From Planctomycetes bacterium GWF2_41_51 (lineage in GTDB: Bacteria > Planctomycetota > Phycisphaerae > Sedimentisphaerales > UBA12454), in NCBI GenBank assembly GCA_001825665.1, contig MHXZ01000088.1, positions 1 through 48,161 of the forward strand: a stretch of 48,161 nt of DNA, read 5' to 3'. Every line of letters starts with the position of its first letter. Position 1 is the stretch's first letter. Positions 16,618-26,048 of this stretch are shown here, piece after piece. The notes beneath the pieces were generated by a model. It was not told where the DNA came from. It saw only the letters and a program-made list of their open reading frames with translations, and searched no databases. The translations under genes and the position numbers were made by a program.

Positions 16618-17382
16618 TTGAATTCTGAAATTTTCAAAGAAATAAATCAGCATGGCCCAAATTGGGGCAAACTGCACAACGGTTACTTCGCCGATGCTGT
16701 TACAGCCGCCCCTCTCATCGATGAAATAAAGTCTGCTGTAAATTTATCAAATCCCAAAATTATAATCGACCTCGCCGGCGGAACAGGATTCATACTTTCC
16801 GAATTGATAAAAAGCGGAATCTCGCCTGCTGTACGTTTGATTAATCTCGACCTTTCCATCAAACAATTGGATAACCTGAAAGAAAATAGAATTCAAACCA
16901 TCTGTTCTTCCCTGCCGGATTTCAAAAGATGTGATATCGGAATTGAATCTGAAATGTTTTTCATAATGCGTTCCGCTCTTCATTATTTCGGCCATGATGG
17001 ACTTGAACCGCTGCTGAGGCATCTGCGGCAGCAAATGAAAGCTGGAGAATTTTTCGTTCATCAGAACCCCTGTTTTGAAAATCAGGCTGATGCCGATTGT
17101 GTTAATAAAATTTATAAAATGATGGGAACAGGCAAATGGTATCCAACTGTTGAATATTTAAGCGAATTGCTCGAAAAAACAGGCTTTGAAATAGAATCGA
17201 TCTCCCCCGCTCCGAAACTGCCTTTGACAAGCTGCGATTTGGCACAGCGTTACAGCCTGACCGGCAAAAATATTTCAGATATCCGAAGCCAATCTGCAAA
17301 CATAGACAATATCTTCAATTTGACAGAAAACGGTTTTTGTGCGTATCTGCATTATAAAATTTTTACTTGTATAGCGGTATAA
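16618..17382 (+). CDS. Class I SAM-dependent methyltransferase
   Basis: 254 residues from a TTG codon; no ATG gives a complete N-terminus. Motif I reads IDLAGGTGF, followed by an acidic loop (LINLDLS), and MRSALHYFGHDGLEPLLRHL corresponds to the late Rossmann strands. The later helical part (YLSELLEKTGFEIESI) resembles O-methyltransferases and small-molecule methyltransferases such as those of polyketide or quinone pathways. No substrate can be inferred from the neighbours, and it is divergent from the metal operon. Confidence 0.75.
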   Translation: MNSEIFKEINQHGPNWGKLHNGYFADAVTAAPLIDEIKSAVNLSNPKIIIDLAGGTGFILSELIKSGISPAVRLINLDLSIKQLDNLKENRIQTICSSLPDFKRCDIGIESEMFFIMRSALHYFGHDGLEPLLRHLRQQMKAGEFFVHQNPCFENQADADCVNKIYKMMGTGKWYPTVEYLSELLEKTGFEIESISPAPKLPLTSCDLAQRYSLTGKNISDIRSQSANIDNIFNLTENGFCAYLHYKIFTCIAV

Positions 17383-17447
17383 AGTTTATCCTGAACAAAG
17401 CAGGCATATAGCCGTATTTAAGAGAACTTTAATTTGAAAGGGAACCT

Positions 17448-18119
17448 TTGTTTAAATCAATAAGGCAGTTAATTAATGCCGCAATAATGGCAGGTTTTAT
17501 CGCATTTACAGGTACTTGCGTTTCCACTAACTTATTTGCCGCATCCCGCCCCGAAAAATGGGCATCTCCCGTCAAAGCAAAGGGAATCGGTAATTTCTAC
17601 AAGGTTTCCGACAGTCTCTATAGAGGCAAACAGCCCAAAGCACAGGGTATCACGGAATTAAAGGAAATGGGAGTCAAAACAATTGTCAATTTGCGAACTG
17701 AAGATACGGATAAAGAACTTTTTGGTAATACTCAAATCGGGTACGAGTTTATTCCTATGCGTGCAAAAAATCCAAAAGAAGCGGATATTATAAATTTCCT
17801 GAAAATCGTTACAAATAAAGACAAAGCCCCGGTTTTCATTCATTGTATGCGAGGCGCAGACCGCACGGGTCTTATGTGCGCTGTATATCGAATTGCTGTC
17901 GAAGGCTGGGAGAAAGAAGACGCAATAGTAGAAATGACAAAAGGCGGCTATCGTTTCAGTCCGCTCTGTTACAAACTAAAGGATTATATCAGAAATCTCG
18001 ACATTGATAAAATTCGCAAAGAAGTCGGCATTGAAAATATACCAGATCAGACTGTAACTATGCTTGAATTGGAGCCTGCTTTGGTAACTGATTATTTCTG
18101 GGCTGCCGATATTTCCTGA
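17448..18119 (+). CDS. Exported dual-specificity / tyrosine phosphatase
   Basis: 223 residues, started at TTG 17448 with GAAAGGGA just upstream. An N-terminal hydrophobic segment (residues about 9-31) suggests export. The phosphatase signature HCMRGADRTG is complete: nucleophile Cys133 and Arg139 in a CX5R loop. A general acid region precedes it. The fold matches the dual-specificity phosphatase group seen in many bacteria, where substrates include phosphoproteins, inositol phosphates or phospholipids. Its last 28 bases overlap the 3' end of murJ on the other strand. Confidence 0.85.
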   Translation: MFKSIRQLINAAIMAGFIAFTGTCVSTNLFAASRPEKWASPVKAKGIGNFYKVSDSLYRGKQPKAQGITELKEMGVKTIVNLRTEDTDKELFGNTQIGYEFIPMRAKNPKEADIINFLKIVTNKDKAPVFIHCMRGADRTGLMCAVYRIAVEGWEKEDAIVEMTKGGYRFSPLCYKLKDYIRNLDIDKIRKEVGIENIPDQTVTMLELEPALVTDYFWAADIS

Positions 18120-19732
18120 CGATGCTTAATGCCGCCGATTAATTCATAAAGCTCCGGCGCTTTTAACACCCACAGCATAAATACAAAAACAATCGCACCT
18201 GCCGGAACGCAAACTCCGAGTACAATCAGGTTGTTTACTTCGCGCATATTCCATTTTAAAAGATAAACCGCAATTGCCATTACCGTACAGGAAATTGCCG
18301 CTCTTACCAAACACGCAGCAATTTTCCTGCCACCCAAAAGTCCCATCCGTCTTCTTAGCAGAAATATCAATATCAACGCGTTAAGTGTAAATGTTATCGA
18401 AGTGGAAAGTCCGAACGCCCCCGGCCCGATTCCCGGTATCCAGACAAGCCCTACCAAAAGTAGTAAATTAACAACAGAAAGAACGCATGAAATTTTCAAA
18501 GGCGTCTTAGTATCCTTGCATGCATAAAACGCCCTGGCCAAAATTTGATAACTGCAATACGCCCACATTCCAAGCACATACATTTTTAAAACAAGCGCAG
18601 CCTGCATCGAATCCGCAACAGTAAATCTTCGCCTTGCGTAAATCATCATTATCGGCTCGGCAAGAATAAACAACCCCACTCCCGTCGAAATTCCTTCCAT
18701 CAGCGAAAGACGAATCGCGCGGTTGATACTATCTCGAAGATTTGGAATATCGCCGCGCGATGCGTACCTGCTGAGAAGCGGAAAAACCGCGACTCCCAGC
18801 GATATCGCAAGCACACCCATCGGAAACTGATAAAACGCCCGCGCAGCCCCGACCCGAACAATCACGCCCTCTTTCAAAGGACATGGAATTGACCAGCCGA
18901 AAATATTTATCATTGGCGACTGTTCCGTATAGGTAAGATTCCACGCGATGACATCTTGGAAAAATTCCGAAAACTGCAAAAATCCAAGCCCCAGCAGCAT
19001 CGGCGTTACAAGCCGGATAATCTGTTTGATTCCCGGCTCCATCGGTCTAATAAATGGAAAGATGAATAGCCCGCTTTTCGTCAAAAGCCACAGCACCGCC
19101 GCAAGCTGAACAACACCTGCGACAACAACGCTGAATGCTACAAGCACAAGCTGGTTCTGCAAATTTTCTTTAAGATAAGGAGCAAGCCACCACGCTGCGA
19201 TAATACCAAAAATATTAAATATGATAGGCGCAGCCGCAGGATATATAAAGTGCCCTCTTGCGTTCAGTGCCGCAGAGCAAAGCGCCAGCAGACAAACCGT
19301 GAACATATACGGATACATAATTATCGCAAGCAGCATCAGGAAACTTCTGTCTTTCGGCCCCGGAACCAGTGAATAAAAAAAGAAACCTAATTCCCCGATT
19401 ACCAGCAGCACCGCGAGAAAAACAGCAAGCAGCGCAAAAGAGTTCGCAAGAAGTCTTTTCGCTCTTTCGCTTCCCTCTTTTTCGTGAATATCGGTAAAGA
19501 CCGGCACAAACGCAGACGCCAGTGCCCCTTCCCCGAACAATCGTCTGAAAAGATTAGGGATTTTAAATGCAAGTCCGAACGCGTCGTTATACCGTGTCGT
19601 TCCAAGTGATGCAATGCCCATATCCCGAAAGAAACCGAATACGCGCGAAATCAGCGTAATGAACGCCACCACCTTAGCGGCGTTGAAAAAATGTTCACGT
19701 TCCTTATGTTCATTTTCTGCTTTTATTCCCAT
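18092..19732 (-). CDS. murJ: Lipid II flippase MurJ
   Basis: Integral membrane protein of the MOP superfamily that flips lipid II for peptidoglycan synthesis. About 546 residues with many hydrophobic helices. The N-terminus contains ISRVFGFFRDMGIASLG, NLFRRLFGEGALASAFVPVF and later the family-typical ISLGVAVFPLLSRYASR. The ATG at 19732 is preferred over the GTG one codon earlier. Convergent overlap with the phosphatase gene. Relevant to the long debate about peptidoglycan in Planctomycetes; together with murA in this window it argues for a cell wall. Confidence 0.94.
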   Translation of the reverse strand: MGIKAENEHKEREHFFNAAKVVAFITLISRVFGFFRDMGIASLGTTRYNDAFGLAFKIPNLFRRLFGEGALASAFVPVFTDIHEKEGSERAKRLLANSFALLAVFLAVLLVIGELGFFFYSLVPGPKDRSFLMLLAIIMYPYMFTVCLLALCSAALNARGHFIYPAAAPIIFNIFGIIAAWWLAPYLKENLQNQLVLVAFSVVVAGVVQLAAVLWLLTKSGLFIFPFIRPMEPGIKQIIRLVTPMLLGLGFLQFSEFFQDVIAWNLTYTEQSPMINIFGWSIPCPLKEGVIVRVGAARAFYQFPMGVLAISLGVAVFPLLSRYASRGDIPNLRDSINRAIRLSLMEGISTGVGLFILAEPIMMIYARRRFTVADSMQAALVLKMYVLGMWAYCSYQILARAFYACKDTKTPLKISCVLSVVNLLLLVGLVWIPGIGPGAFGLSTSITFTLNALILIFLLRRRMGLLGGRKIAACLVRAAISCTVMAIAVYLLKWNMREVNNLIVLGVCVPAGAIVFVFMLWVLKAPELYELIGGIKHRQEISAAQK

Positions 19733-19774
19733 CACGTTTCATTATAATCCATTTCTAAATTGAGGTAAATTTAA

Positions 19775-20812
19775 ATGTTTTTGTATATCATTTTGATTTT
19801 ATCTTTTGTGCTTAATTTTTATGTGCTTTGCCGACTTGCCGGTATGCTCGCCGTAAAAAGAGGCATAATCTTTTTTGCCGTCGCTGTTCTACTTTCGATT
19901 TCTCTTATCGTCGCTTCGATGCTCCGCCATTGGTTCGATAATACCATCACTAAAATAATATTTTCAATTGTTACGTACTGGTATGGCATACTCTGGCTGC
20001 TTTTTTCAACTTTAATTGTTTATGAAATAATAAAACTGTTTATAAAAATTAAGCCCTATAATGCCGGTATCGCTATCCTTTTAATAGTCGCCGTACTTAC
20101 CGTCTATTCGATGATAAACACCCAACTCATAAAAATAAAAAAGGTTTCAATCCCCGGCTCCGCCAACATCGACATAGCTCAAATATCTGATATTCACATA
20201 GGCTCTGTCAGCGGATGGTTTTTCAAAAGAGTAATCTCCAAAATCAACGATGCAAATCCTGATTTCGTCCTGATAACCGGAGACTTGGTCGATAACGCAA
20301 ATGGACATACGCGAAAAGCTCTCGAAGTTCTAAAAACGCTCAACGCCCCTGTCCTGTTCGTAACCGGCAATCACGAAGGTTACGCCGGCGTTGAAAAGGT
20401 TACAGAGGCATTGAAAAGTTTGGATGTTACTGTGCTGCGCAACCAGTCAGCGGATTTCAATGATGTTCAGTTTATCGGAATCGATGATGGTGTGCATGCA
20501 AATGAATTGAAATCAATTATTGACGGACTTCGCGATACTTCTAAATTCTGCATTCTGATGTATCATCGTCCGCCGAACGATTTGAATTTGCTTTCCCGGA
20601 CAGGCGTAAATCTTACTCTTTGCGGCCACACGCACAAAGGACAAATTTTCCCCTTTAATTTCGTTGTCAAAAATTTCTTTAAAAATATCTATGGCTTGTA
20701 TGAATTCCCCGGCGGAAATCTTTATGTAACTTCCGGCACAGGAACATGGGGGCCGCGAATGCGATTAGGCTCAAGAAGTGAAATCGTACTAATTCAAATC
20801 CGCGAAATTTAA
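19775..20812 (+). CDS. Membrane-anchored metallophosphoesterase (YkuE/YaeI type)
   Basis: 345 residues. Four hydrophobic segments (about 1-23, 31-50, 63-90, 97-115) anchor a C-terminal calcineurin-like domain. Its metal ligands are all visible: ISDIHIG (Asp139, His141), ITGDLVD, VTGNHEG, MYHRP and CGHTHKGQ. GAGG precedes the ATG. Related proteins act on phospholipid or UDP-diacylglucosamine-type substrates; the substrate here is not known. Confidence 0.88.
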   Translation: MFLYIILILSFVLNFYVLCRLAGMLAVKRGIIFFAVAVLLSISLIVASMLRHWFDNTITKIIFSIVTYWYGILWLLFSTLIVYEIIKLFIKIKPYNAGIAILLIVAVLTVYSMINTQLIKIKKVSIPGSANIDIAQISDIHIGSVSGWFFKRVISKINDANPDFVLITGDLVDNANGHTRKALEVLKTLNAPVLFVTGNHEGYAGVEKVTEALKSLDVTVLRNQSADFNDVQFIGIDDGVHANELKSIIDGLRDTSKFCILMYHRPPNDLNLLSRTGVNLTLCGHTHKGQIFPFNFVVKNFFKNIYGLYEFPGGNLYVTSGTGTWGPRMRLGSRSEIVLIQIREI

Positions 20813-20880
20813 AAAAAAAGTCTCGGCCTTGAGGCCGAACCCACAGTTTTACACTTTTAGTTTTAAGTTTTTAGTTTTTT
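20812..20880. repeat. Dispersed repeat with GC hairpin, copy A
   Basis: A-run, then GTCTCGGCCTTGAGGCCGA, whose core CGGCCTTGAGGCCG is a hairpin, then AGTTTTACACTTTTAG and a run of AGTTTT units. The same order and much of the same sequence occurs at 37304-37370. It fills the gap between two convergent genes and may act as a terminator for both. Confidence 0.7.
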
Positions 20881-22739
20881 TACTGTCCGCCTTTACGTGA
20901 CGCTCTGCGTCTGTCTTCTTCTCGAAGGAATCTCTTTCTGATTCGAATCGAATTCGGACAAATCTCGACAAGCTCATCGCCCTGTATATATTCCATCGCA
21001 ATCTCAAGGCTCATTTTCCGTGCAGCTTTTACTCTTGCGGCTTCATCTTTACCTGATGCCCGCATATTGCTCATCTGTTTCGCCTTGACCGGATTTACAG
21101 GAATATCATTTTCTTTGCAATGTTCACCGACAACCTGGCCGTCATAAACAACATCGCCCGGCTCGACAAAAAACGCGCCTCTGTCATATAATGCATCCAA
21201 GGCATAAGCCGTAACCTGGCCTGCATTGGTCGAAATCATAACCCCGTTCTTTCTCTGCGGTATCGAACCTCTCATCGGCTCATATCTTTCGAACGAATGG
21301 TGCATAATCGCTTTACCCTGCGTCGCATTGAGCATTCTTGCGTGAAGTCCGAACAGCCCGCGAGAAGGAATCAAAAATTCCATGTGAATAAAATTGCTTC
21401 CGCCGCTTTTTGCGTCCATTTTAATTACTTCGCTTCGTCTCTCACCCAGAAGCGACATTACCGCGCTTTGACAATCCATAGGACAGTCAATCGCCAGCAG
21501 TTCTATCGGCTCATGATGTACGCCGTCCACTACTTTTATAATTACTTCAGGTTTGCCGACGCAAACTTCATATCCTTCGCGCCGCATATTTTCAAGCAGA
21601 ATTCCAAGATGCATCAATCCTCTGCCCGAAACCGAATATTCCTCAGGCGTCCTGCCCGGCTCAACTCGCAGCGCAACATTGTGCTGAAGCTCTTTTTCAA
21701 GCCTGTCGCCAATCTGCCTGCTCGTTACATATTTTCCGTCTTTACCCGCCAGCGGACCGTCATTGACTCTGAAAGTCATTGACATCGTAGGCTCATCTAC
21801 CGCGATTACTGCAAGTTTCGATGGATTATCTGGACACGCGATTGTATTTGCAATATCAACAGGATCAAGCCCTGACACAGCACAAATATCGCCTGCCAAA
21901 ACCGTATCAACCTGTTTCCTGCCAAGACCTGCAAATGAATGAACCTGCAAAACCTTTTGCAAAGTATGCACATTATCCGTGTCGATAACAGTAACATTTT
22001 GTCCTTCGCTTATTTGCCCTGCGAAAACTCTGCCGACCGCAATTTTGCCGACATAATCCGAATACTCAAGACTTGTCACAAGCATTTGCAGCGGTGCATC
22101 AGGAACAACTTTTGGCGGCGGAACATGTTTTATAATTGTTTCAAAAACGATTTGCATATTGGTTGTTTTTAAATCCGGGTCGCTCGATGCCCATCCCTGT
22201 CTGCCCGAAGCATAGATAACAGGAAAATCAAGAGCATCGTCACTGGCGCCCAGTTGAACGAGCAAATCGAATATTTCCGTAACAACCTCGTGAGGACGGC
22301 TGTTTTCACGGTCTATTTTATTTATTACCACAATTGGTTTCAGCTTATTTTCAAGAGCCTTGCTGAGCACAAATCTCGTCTGTGGCATAGACCCTTCGAA
22401 AGCATCGACCAAAAGCAGTACGCCATCGGCCATTTTCAAAACGCGTTCGACTTCCCCGCCGAAATCCGCATGACCGGGAGTATCGATAATATTGATTTTG
22501 TATTCATTGCCTTCAGTGTCGGTATAATTGACTGCGCAATTTTTGCTCAGAATTGTGATTCCGCGTTCCCTTTCGATTGGGTTGGAATCCATAATCAAAC
22601 CTTCGACGCCGCCCGCAAGCTTATCAAGGTCTTCTGTCCGGAACATGCCCGATTGATACAAAAGCCTGTCAACCAGTGTCGTTTTGCCGTGGTCAACGTG
22701 GGCAATTATCGCTACATTACGTATATAATCTGAATACAT
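20880..22739 (-). CDS. typA: Ribosome-associated GTPase TypA/BipA
   Basis: Translational GTPase of the TypA/BipA family, 619 residues. GTPase motifs [12 protein letters not shown] (G1), RGITILSKN (G2), DTPGHADF (G3) and NKIDRENSR (G4) are followed by domain II and EF-G-like domains III and V; the C-terminal part holds [17 protein letters not shown] and [19 protein letters not shown], which are specific to TypA. It is used for ribosome assembly and stress or cold adaptation. Monocistronic; ends where the dispersed repeat begins. Confidence 0.96.
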   Translation of the reverse strand: MYSDYIRNVAIIAHVDHGKTTLVDRLLYQSGMFRTEDLDKLAGGVEGLIMDSNPIERERGITILSKNCAVNYTDTEGNEYKINIIDTPGHADFGGEVERVLKMADGVLLLVDAFEGSMPQTRFVLSKALENKLKPIVVINKIDRENSRPHEVVTEIFDLLVQLGASDDALDFPVIYASGRQGWASSDPDLKTTNMQIVFETIIKHVPPPKVVPDAPLQMLVTSLEYSDYVGKIAVGRVFAGQISEGQNVTVIDTDNVHTLQKVLQVHSFAGLGRKQVDTVLAGDICAVSGLDPVDIANTIACPDNPSKLAVIAVDEPTMSMTFRVNDGPLAGKDGKYVTSRQIGDRLEKELQHNVALRVEPGRTPEEYSVSGRGLMHLGILLENMRREGYEVCVGKPEVIIKVVDGVHHEPIELLAIDCPMDCQSAVMSLLGERRSEVIKMDAKSGGSNFIHMEFLIPSRGLFGLHARMLNATQGKAIMHHSFERYEPMRGSIPQRKNGVMISTNAGQVTAYALDALYDRGAFFVEPGDVVYDGQVVGEHCKENDIPVNPVKAKQMSNMRASGKDEAARVKAARKMSLEIAMEYIQGDELVEICPNSIRIRKRFLREEDRRRASRKGGQ

Positions 22740-22858
22740 ATAATTATCTCAAAAAGGTAAATTAATATAGGGTTTGTTTCATTCCCTGTTGGAAAGCTAC
22801 GTATTTTACATTGTTTTTTGTAGATGTCAATGTAAAATCTATTTCTCCAAAACCTAAA

Positions 22859-23656
22859 ATGATACGTAAAAAAACGATAATCAGCTTAAAAAATGTTACC
22901 GTTGCCAGGGATAATTCAAAAATCCTTTCGGGCATCAACTGGCAGGTCATGCAGGGACAATGCTGCGCAGTAATCGGCCCAAACGGCGCAGGAAAGTCCG
23001 CACTCATCGCCGTAATCAGCGGTTATCTCTGGCCGCAGGATGGTTTCGTTTCTGTTTTTGGCAATACTTACGGCGAAGTTGATTTGCAGACCATCCGCAG
23101 CAAAATCGGCCTTATCGAACCCTCAAGAACGCCACGCTTCGATGATACAATGCTCGTAAAAGAAGTGATCGCGACAGGTCTATTCGGAACCTTAATGCTG
23201 CCAATAGATAGGTCTGTCACAAAGCAGCAATGGAAAAAAGTCGATTCACAAATTTCTTTTTTCAAACTCAATAAACAGAAAAATCTGCCAATCAATGCTC
23301 TTTCCACCGGCGAGCAAACAAAAGTACTCATTGCCCGCGCGATGATTTCTAAACCAAAAATGCTGATATTGGACGAGCCGACAAATGGTCTCGATATGGC
23401 CAATAGAGCGATTGTCGTTAATATTCTAAATAAGATGCGCAAACATAAAAATCCGCCCGCGATAATTATCGTCTCTCATCATCTTGAAGAATTGCCGCAA
23501 TCCCTCGATAATATTCTTCTTTTGAAAAGTGGAAAAATTGTTTCGCAGGGTCAGCCGCAAAAAGTTTTAACATCCTTAAACCTCAGCAAAACTTTCGGCT
23601 GCAAAGTAAAAGTCCTCAAACATAAAGGCGCATATTTAGCTTCCGCCCGTATTTAA
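22859..23656 (+). CDS. ABC transporter ATP-binding protein, orphan (ModF/ZnuC-like)
   Basis: 265 residues from ATG 22859; a TTG at 22811 would add a non-conserved leader. Walker A GPNGAGKS, signature LSTGEQTKV (a variant of LSGGQ), Walker B MLILDEPT and the switch His in IIVSHHLEELP are all present. One nucleotide-binding domain only. No permease or binding-protein gene is adjacent, so its partner is elsewhere or it has a non-transport role. Its end overlaps the DUF4186 gene by 21 bases on the other strand. Confidence 0.88.
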   Translation: MIRKKTIISLKNVTVARDNSKILSGINWQVMQGQCCAVIGPNGAGKSALIAVISGYLWPQDGFVSVFGNTYGEVDLQTIRSKIGLIEPSRTPRFDDTMLVKEVIATGLFGTLMLPIDRSVTKQQWKKVDSQISFFKLNKQKNLPINALSTGEQTKVLIARAMISKPKMLILDEPTNGLDMANRAIVVNILNKMRKHKNPPAIIIVSHHLEELPQSLDNILLLKSGKIVSQGQPQKVLTSLNLSKTFGCKVKVLKHKGAYLASARI

Positions 23657-24001
23657 TTCAATCCATCGCATCAAAACTTCCACAACATAATCAATCTCGC
23701 ATCCGCTCAATTCTTTATGCGCTTTAATTTTATGCCATTTCGCAAGACAGCTTCGACAGCAAGTCGCCGTTGCGTGCTGAGCTATAAAAACCGGATGCCC
23801 TCTCATCGGCGTTTGTTTGCCGTCATTTTTCGGTTCCGCCGGTGCCAGCCGTTTGATAATAAAATCCCTCGCATGTTCTTGAATTTTATCAATCCCTTTT
23901 TGCTGAATATATTCCAGCTCCTTCGGTTTGAGTTTGAATCGGCTCCGAAATTTCGACCTCTTTAATCCCTCAAAAAGCTTATCATCTATTCCTTTGCCCA
24001 T
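23636..24001 (-). CDS. DUF4186 family protein
   Basis: 121 residues from ATG 24001. A TTG at 24019 has AGGAG upstream and would add six residues, but that AGGAG belongs to a repeat-like motif. The sequence KFRSRFKLKPKELEYIQQKG, then HARDFIIKRLAPAEPKNDGK, QTPMRGHPVFIAQHATATCC and RSCLAKWH is the conserved core of DUF4186. The two adjacent Cys, a third Cys three residues on and the His residues suggest a metal site. Function of the family is unknown. Confidence 0.88.
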   Translation of the reverse strand: MGKGIDDKLFEGLKRSKFRSRFKLKPKELEYIQQKGIDKIQEHARDFIIKRLAPAEPKNDGKQTPMRGHPVFIAQHATATCCRSCLAKWHKIKAHKELSGCEIDYVVEVLMRWIELNTGGS

Positions 24002-24045
24002 CCTACATAATCCACCCAAATTAAATAGCTCCTGACCCCGTTTTT

Positions 24046-24597
24046 TTAATCTACCACCATTGTTTTAGCCAATTCTTTGCTCTTCTCAACTCCATACAAA
24101 ACCTCAACCAGCTTCAGCGAAAACTCCATCGCCGTACCCGCCCCCTGAGAAGTTATGCAATTTCCGTCAACGACGACCCGCTGCCCTGCCGCCTCTTTAT
24201 TTTTCAGCTTATCAGACATCGCCGGATAACACGTCGCTTTTTTCCCCGCCAAAAGTCCATGATGTTCCAGCACTACCGCAGGCGAAGCACAAATCGCCGC
24301 ATAAAACCGCCCCGCCTCTTTTTGTTTTTTCAGCATTTCGACCAGATCCGCGCAATCTCGCAGATGTTCCGCTCCCGGCATCCCACCCGGCAGTGCTATA
24401 AGATCGTAAGTATCAGCTTTACAGTCACTTAGTAAACAATCCGCCGTAATTTTCACCTTTCTCGAAGTTATTATTTGCAGCTTCTGCACCGAAGCAATGG
24501 TGACATCGGCTCCCATCCTGCGAAGACAATCAATAATCGCTATCGCTTCGAGTTCTTCCGTTCCATCCGCAACTGGTACAAGTACTTTTTTGCTCAT
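24046..24597 (-). CDS. DJ-1/PfpI family protein (YajL-like)
   Basis: 183 residues, started at ATG 24597, which has AAGGAG eight bases upstream; the frame stays open further upstream but without support. The conserved nucleophile elbow reads AAICASPAVVL with Cys103, and Glu15 lies in DGTEELEA, both as in DJ-1 and YajL. LPGGMPGAEHL is also diagnostic. Members act as chaperones, deglycase-like or glyoxalase enzymes against oxidative or carbonyl stress; which of these applies is open. Confidence 0.92.
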   Translation of the reverse strand: MSKKVLVPVADGTEELEAIAIIDCLRRMGADVTIASVQKLQIITSRKVKITADCLLSDCKADTYDLIALPGGMPGAEHLRDCADLVEMLKKQKEAGRFYAAICASPAVVLEHHGLLAGKKATCYPAMSDKLKNKEAAGQRVVVDGNCITSQGAGTAMEFSLKLVEVLYGVEKSKELAKTMVVD

Positions 24598-24702
24598 AAC
24601 AATTCTCCTTAAAAAAAACGTCATCAATATTTTAAACAATATTTTTACTTGATTACCATAAAAAAATCCCTCAAAATATAACCCTCTTTAAAGGACTAAG
24701 CG

Positions 24703-26028
24703 ATGTTAAACAGGATTTTTAGATTGCAGGCCAGAAATTCCTCCGCCAAAGTAGAAACCATCGCCGGTGCCACAACATTTCTGACAATGGCCTATATCAT
24801 CTTTGTAAATCCCTCGATTCTCTCCAATGCCGGTATGGACAAAGCCTCAGTCGTCGCAGTTACCTGCATCGTAACCGCACTTGCCACAATAATAACAGGT
24901 CTTTTCGCAAACGCTCCCATCGCCATGGCTCCCGGAATGGGACTCAATGCCTTTTTCGCATACACGCTCGTCATCACTCAGAAAATTTCATGGCAGACCG
25001 CGCTCGGCGTTGTTTTTCTTTCCGGCCTTTTCTTTATGTTCCTCACGCTTATCGGTCTGCGAAAAAAACTTGTCGAGGCGATTCCATCTTCGCTCGTCTC
25101 GGCGATTTCCGTAGGCATAGGACTTTTCATCACCTTCATCGGCCTGCAAAATCTCGGCATCGTTACAGACCATCCTGTTACGCTCGTCAAAGCCGCTAAC
25201 ATAAACGCCGCAGTTATAATTGGCCTTTCAGGTTTAATCGTAATGATTTATCTCGAGATGAAAAAATTAAAAGGTTCTCTGCTGATTGGAATTATTTTCT
25301 CTACTCTGCTCGCAATCTGCTTAAACAAATACCTCTCACCCGAACAGAAAATTCAGGTCCCGCATACTTTTTTTTCCGCGAATATAAACATCGCGGCCGT
25401 CGCTTTTAAACTCAATATTGCCGATGCCCTGAAATGGAGTCTTTTCGGCAGCATCTTTTCTCTTATGTTTATGGATATGTTCGATAGTATCGGCACTCTC
25501 GTTGCCTGCTGCAGCGAAGCAAAAATGGCCGATGAAAACGGAAAAGTAAAAGAACTCGACAGGCTCCTTGCGATTGATGCCGCAGCTACAATGTTCGGCG
25601 CTCTTTTAGGAACCTCCACAACAACATCGTATATCGAATCAGCCGCCGGAATCGAAGAAGGGGGAAGAACAGGCCTTACATCAATCGTTACCGGAATCTT
25701 GTTTTTGGCTGCCGCTTTCTTTGTGCCTGTTATTGGAATCGTTCCTGCGTACGCTACAGCGCCTGCCTTGATTATGGTTGGTCTTTTTATGATTAAGGAA
25801 ATCAAAAAAATCGATTTCACTCATTTGGAAAACGCCTTTCCCGCCTTCATAATCATTATAATGATTGCGTTCAGCTACAACATCAGCACCGGTCTTGCGT
25901 ATGGTTTTATTTCATTCACCCTGCTGAAAGTTATTTCCGGAAATCCCACACAAATCAAACCTGCTATGTGGCTCATAACCATCTTATCAATTTTCTATTT
26001 CCTCGTTCCCCTGATCAGTAACAAATGA
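24703..26028 (+). CDS. Purine (adenine/guanine/hypoxanthine) permease, AzgA/PbuG type
   Basis: 441 residues, about 12-14 membrane segments, NCS2 family. Signature stretches are AGATTFLTMAYIIFVNPSIL near the N-terminus, MAPGMGLNAFFAYTLV, and MDMFDSIGTLVACCSEAKM with GTSTTTSYIESAAGIEEGG, which are typical of the AzgA-like subfamily of purine transporters. No purine riboswitch was recognised in the short upstream region. Divergent from the DJ-1 gene. Confidence 0.93.
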   Translation: MLNRIFRLQARNSSAKVETIAGATTFLTMAYIIFVNPSILSNAGMDKASVVAVTCIVTALATIITGLFANAPIAMAPGMGLNAFFAYTLVITQKISWQTALGVVFLSGLFFMFLTLIGLRKKLVEAIPSSLVSAISVGIGLFITFIGLQNLGIVTDHPVTLVKAANINAAVIIGLSGLIVMIYLEMKKLKGSLLIGIIFSTLLAICLNKYLSPEQKIQVPHTFFSANINIAAVAFKLNIADALKWSLFGSIFSLMFMDMFDSIGTLVACCSEAKMADENGKVKELDRLLAIDAAATMFGALLGTSTTTSYIESAAGIEEGGRTGLTSIVTGILFLAAAFFVPVIGIVPAYATAPALIMVGLFMIKEIKKIDFTHLENAFPAFIIIIMIAFSYNISTGLAYGFISFTLLKVISGNPTQIKPAMWLITILSIFYFLVPLISNK

Positions 26029-26048
26029 AATACAGTGTAAATCCGTGT

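Noticed and set aside
24598-24702. Purine riboswitch ahead of the purine permease
   Set aside because: The short A/T-rich gap does not show the three-stem purine aptamer with its conserved loops.
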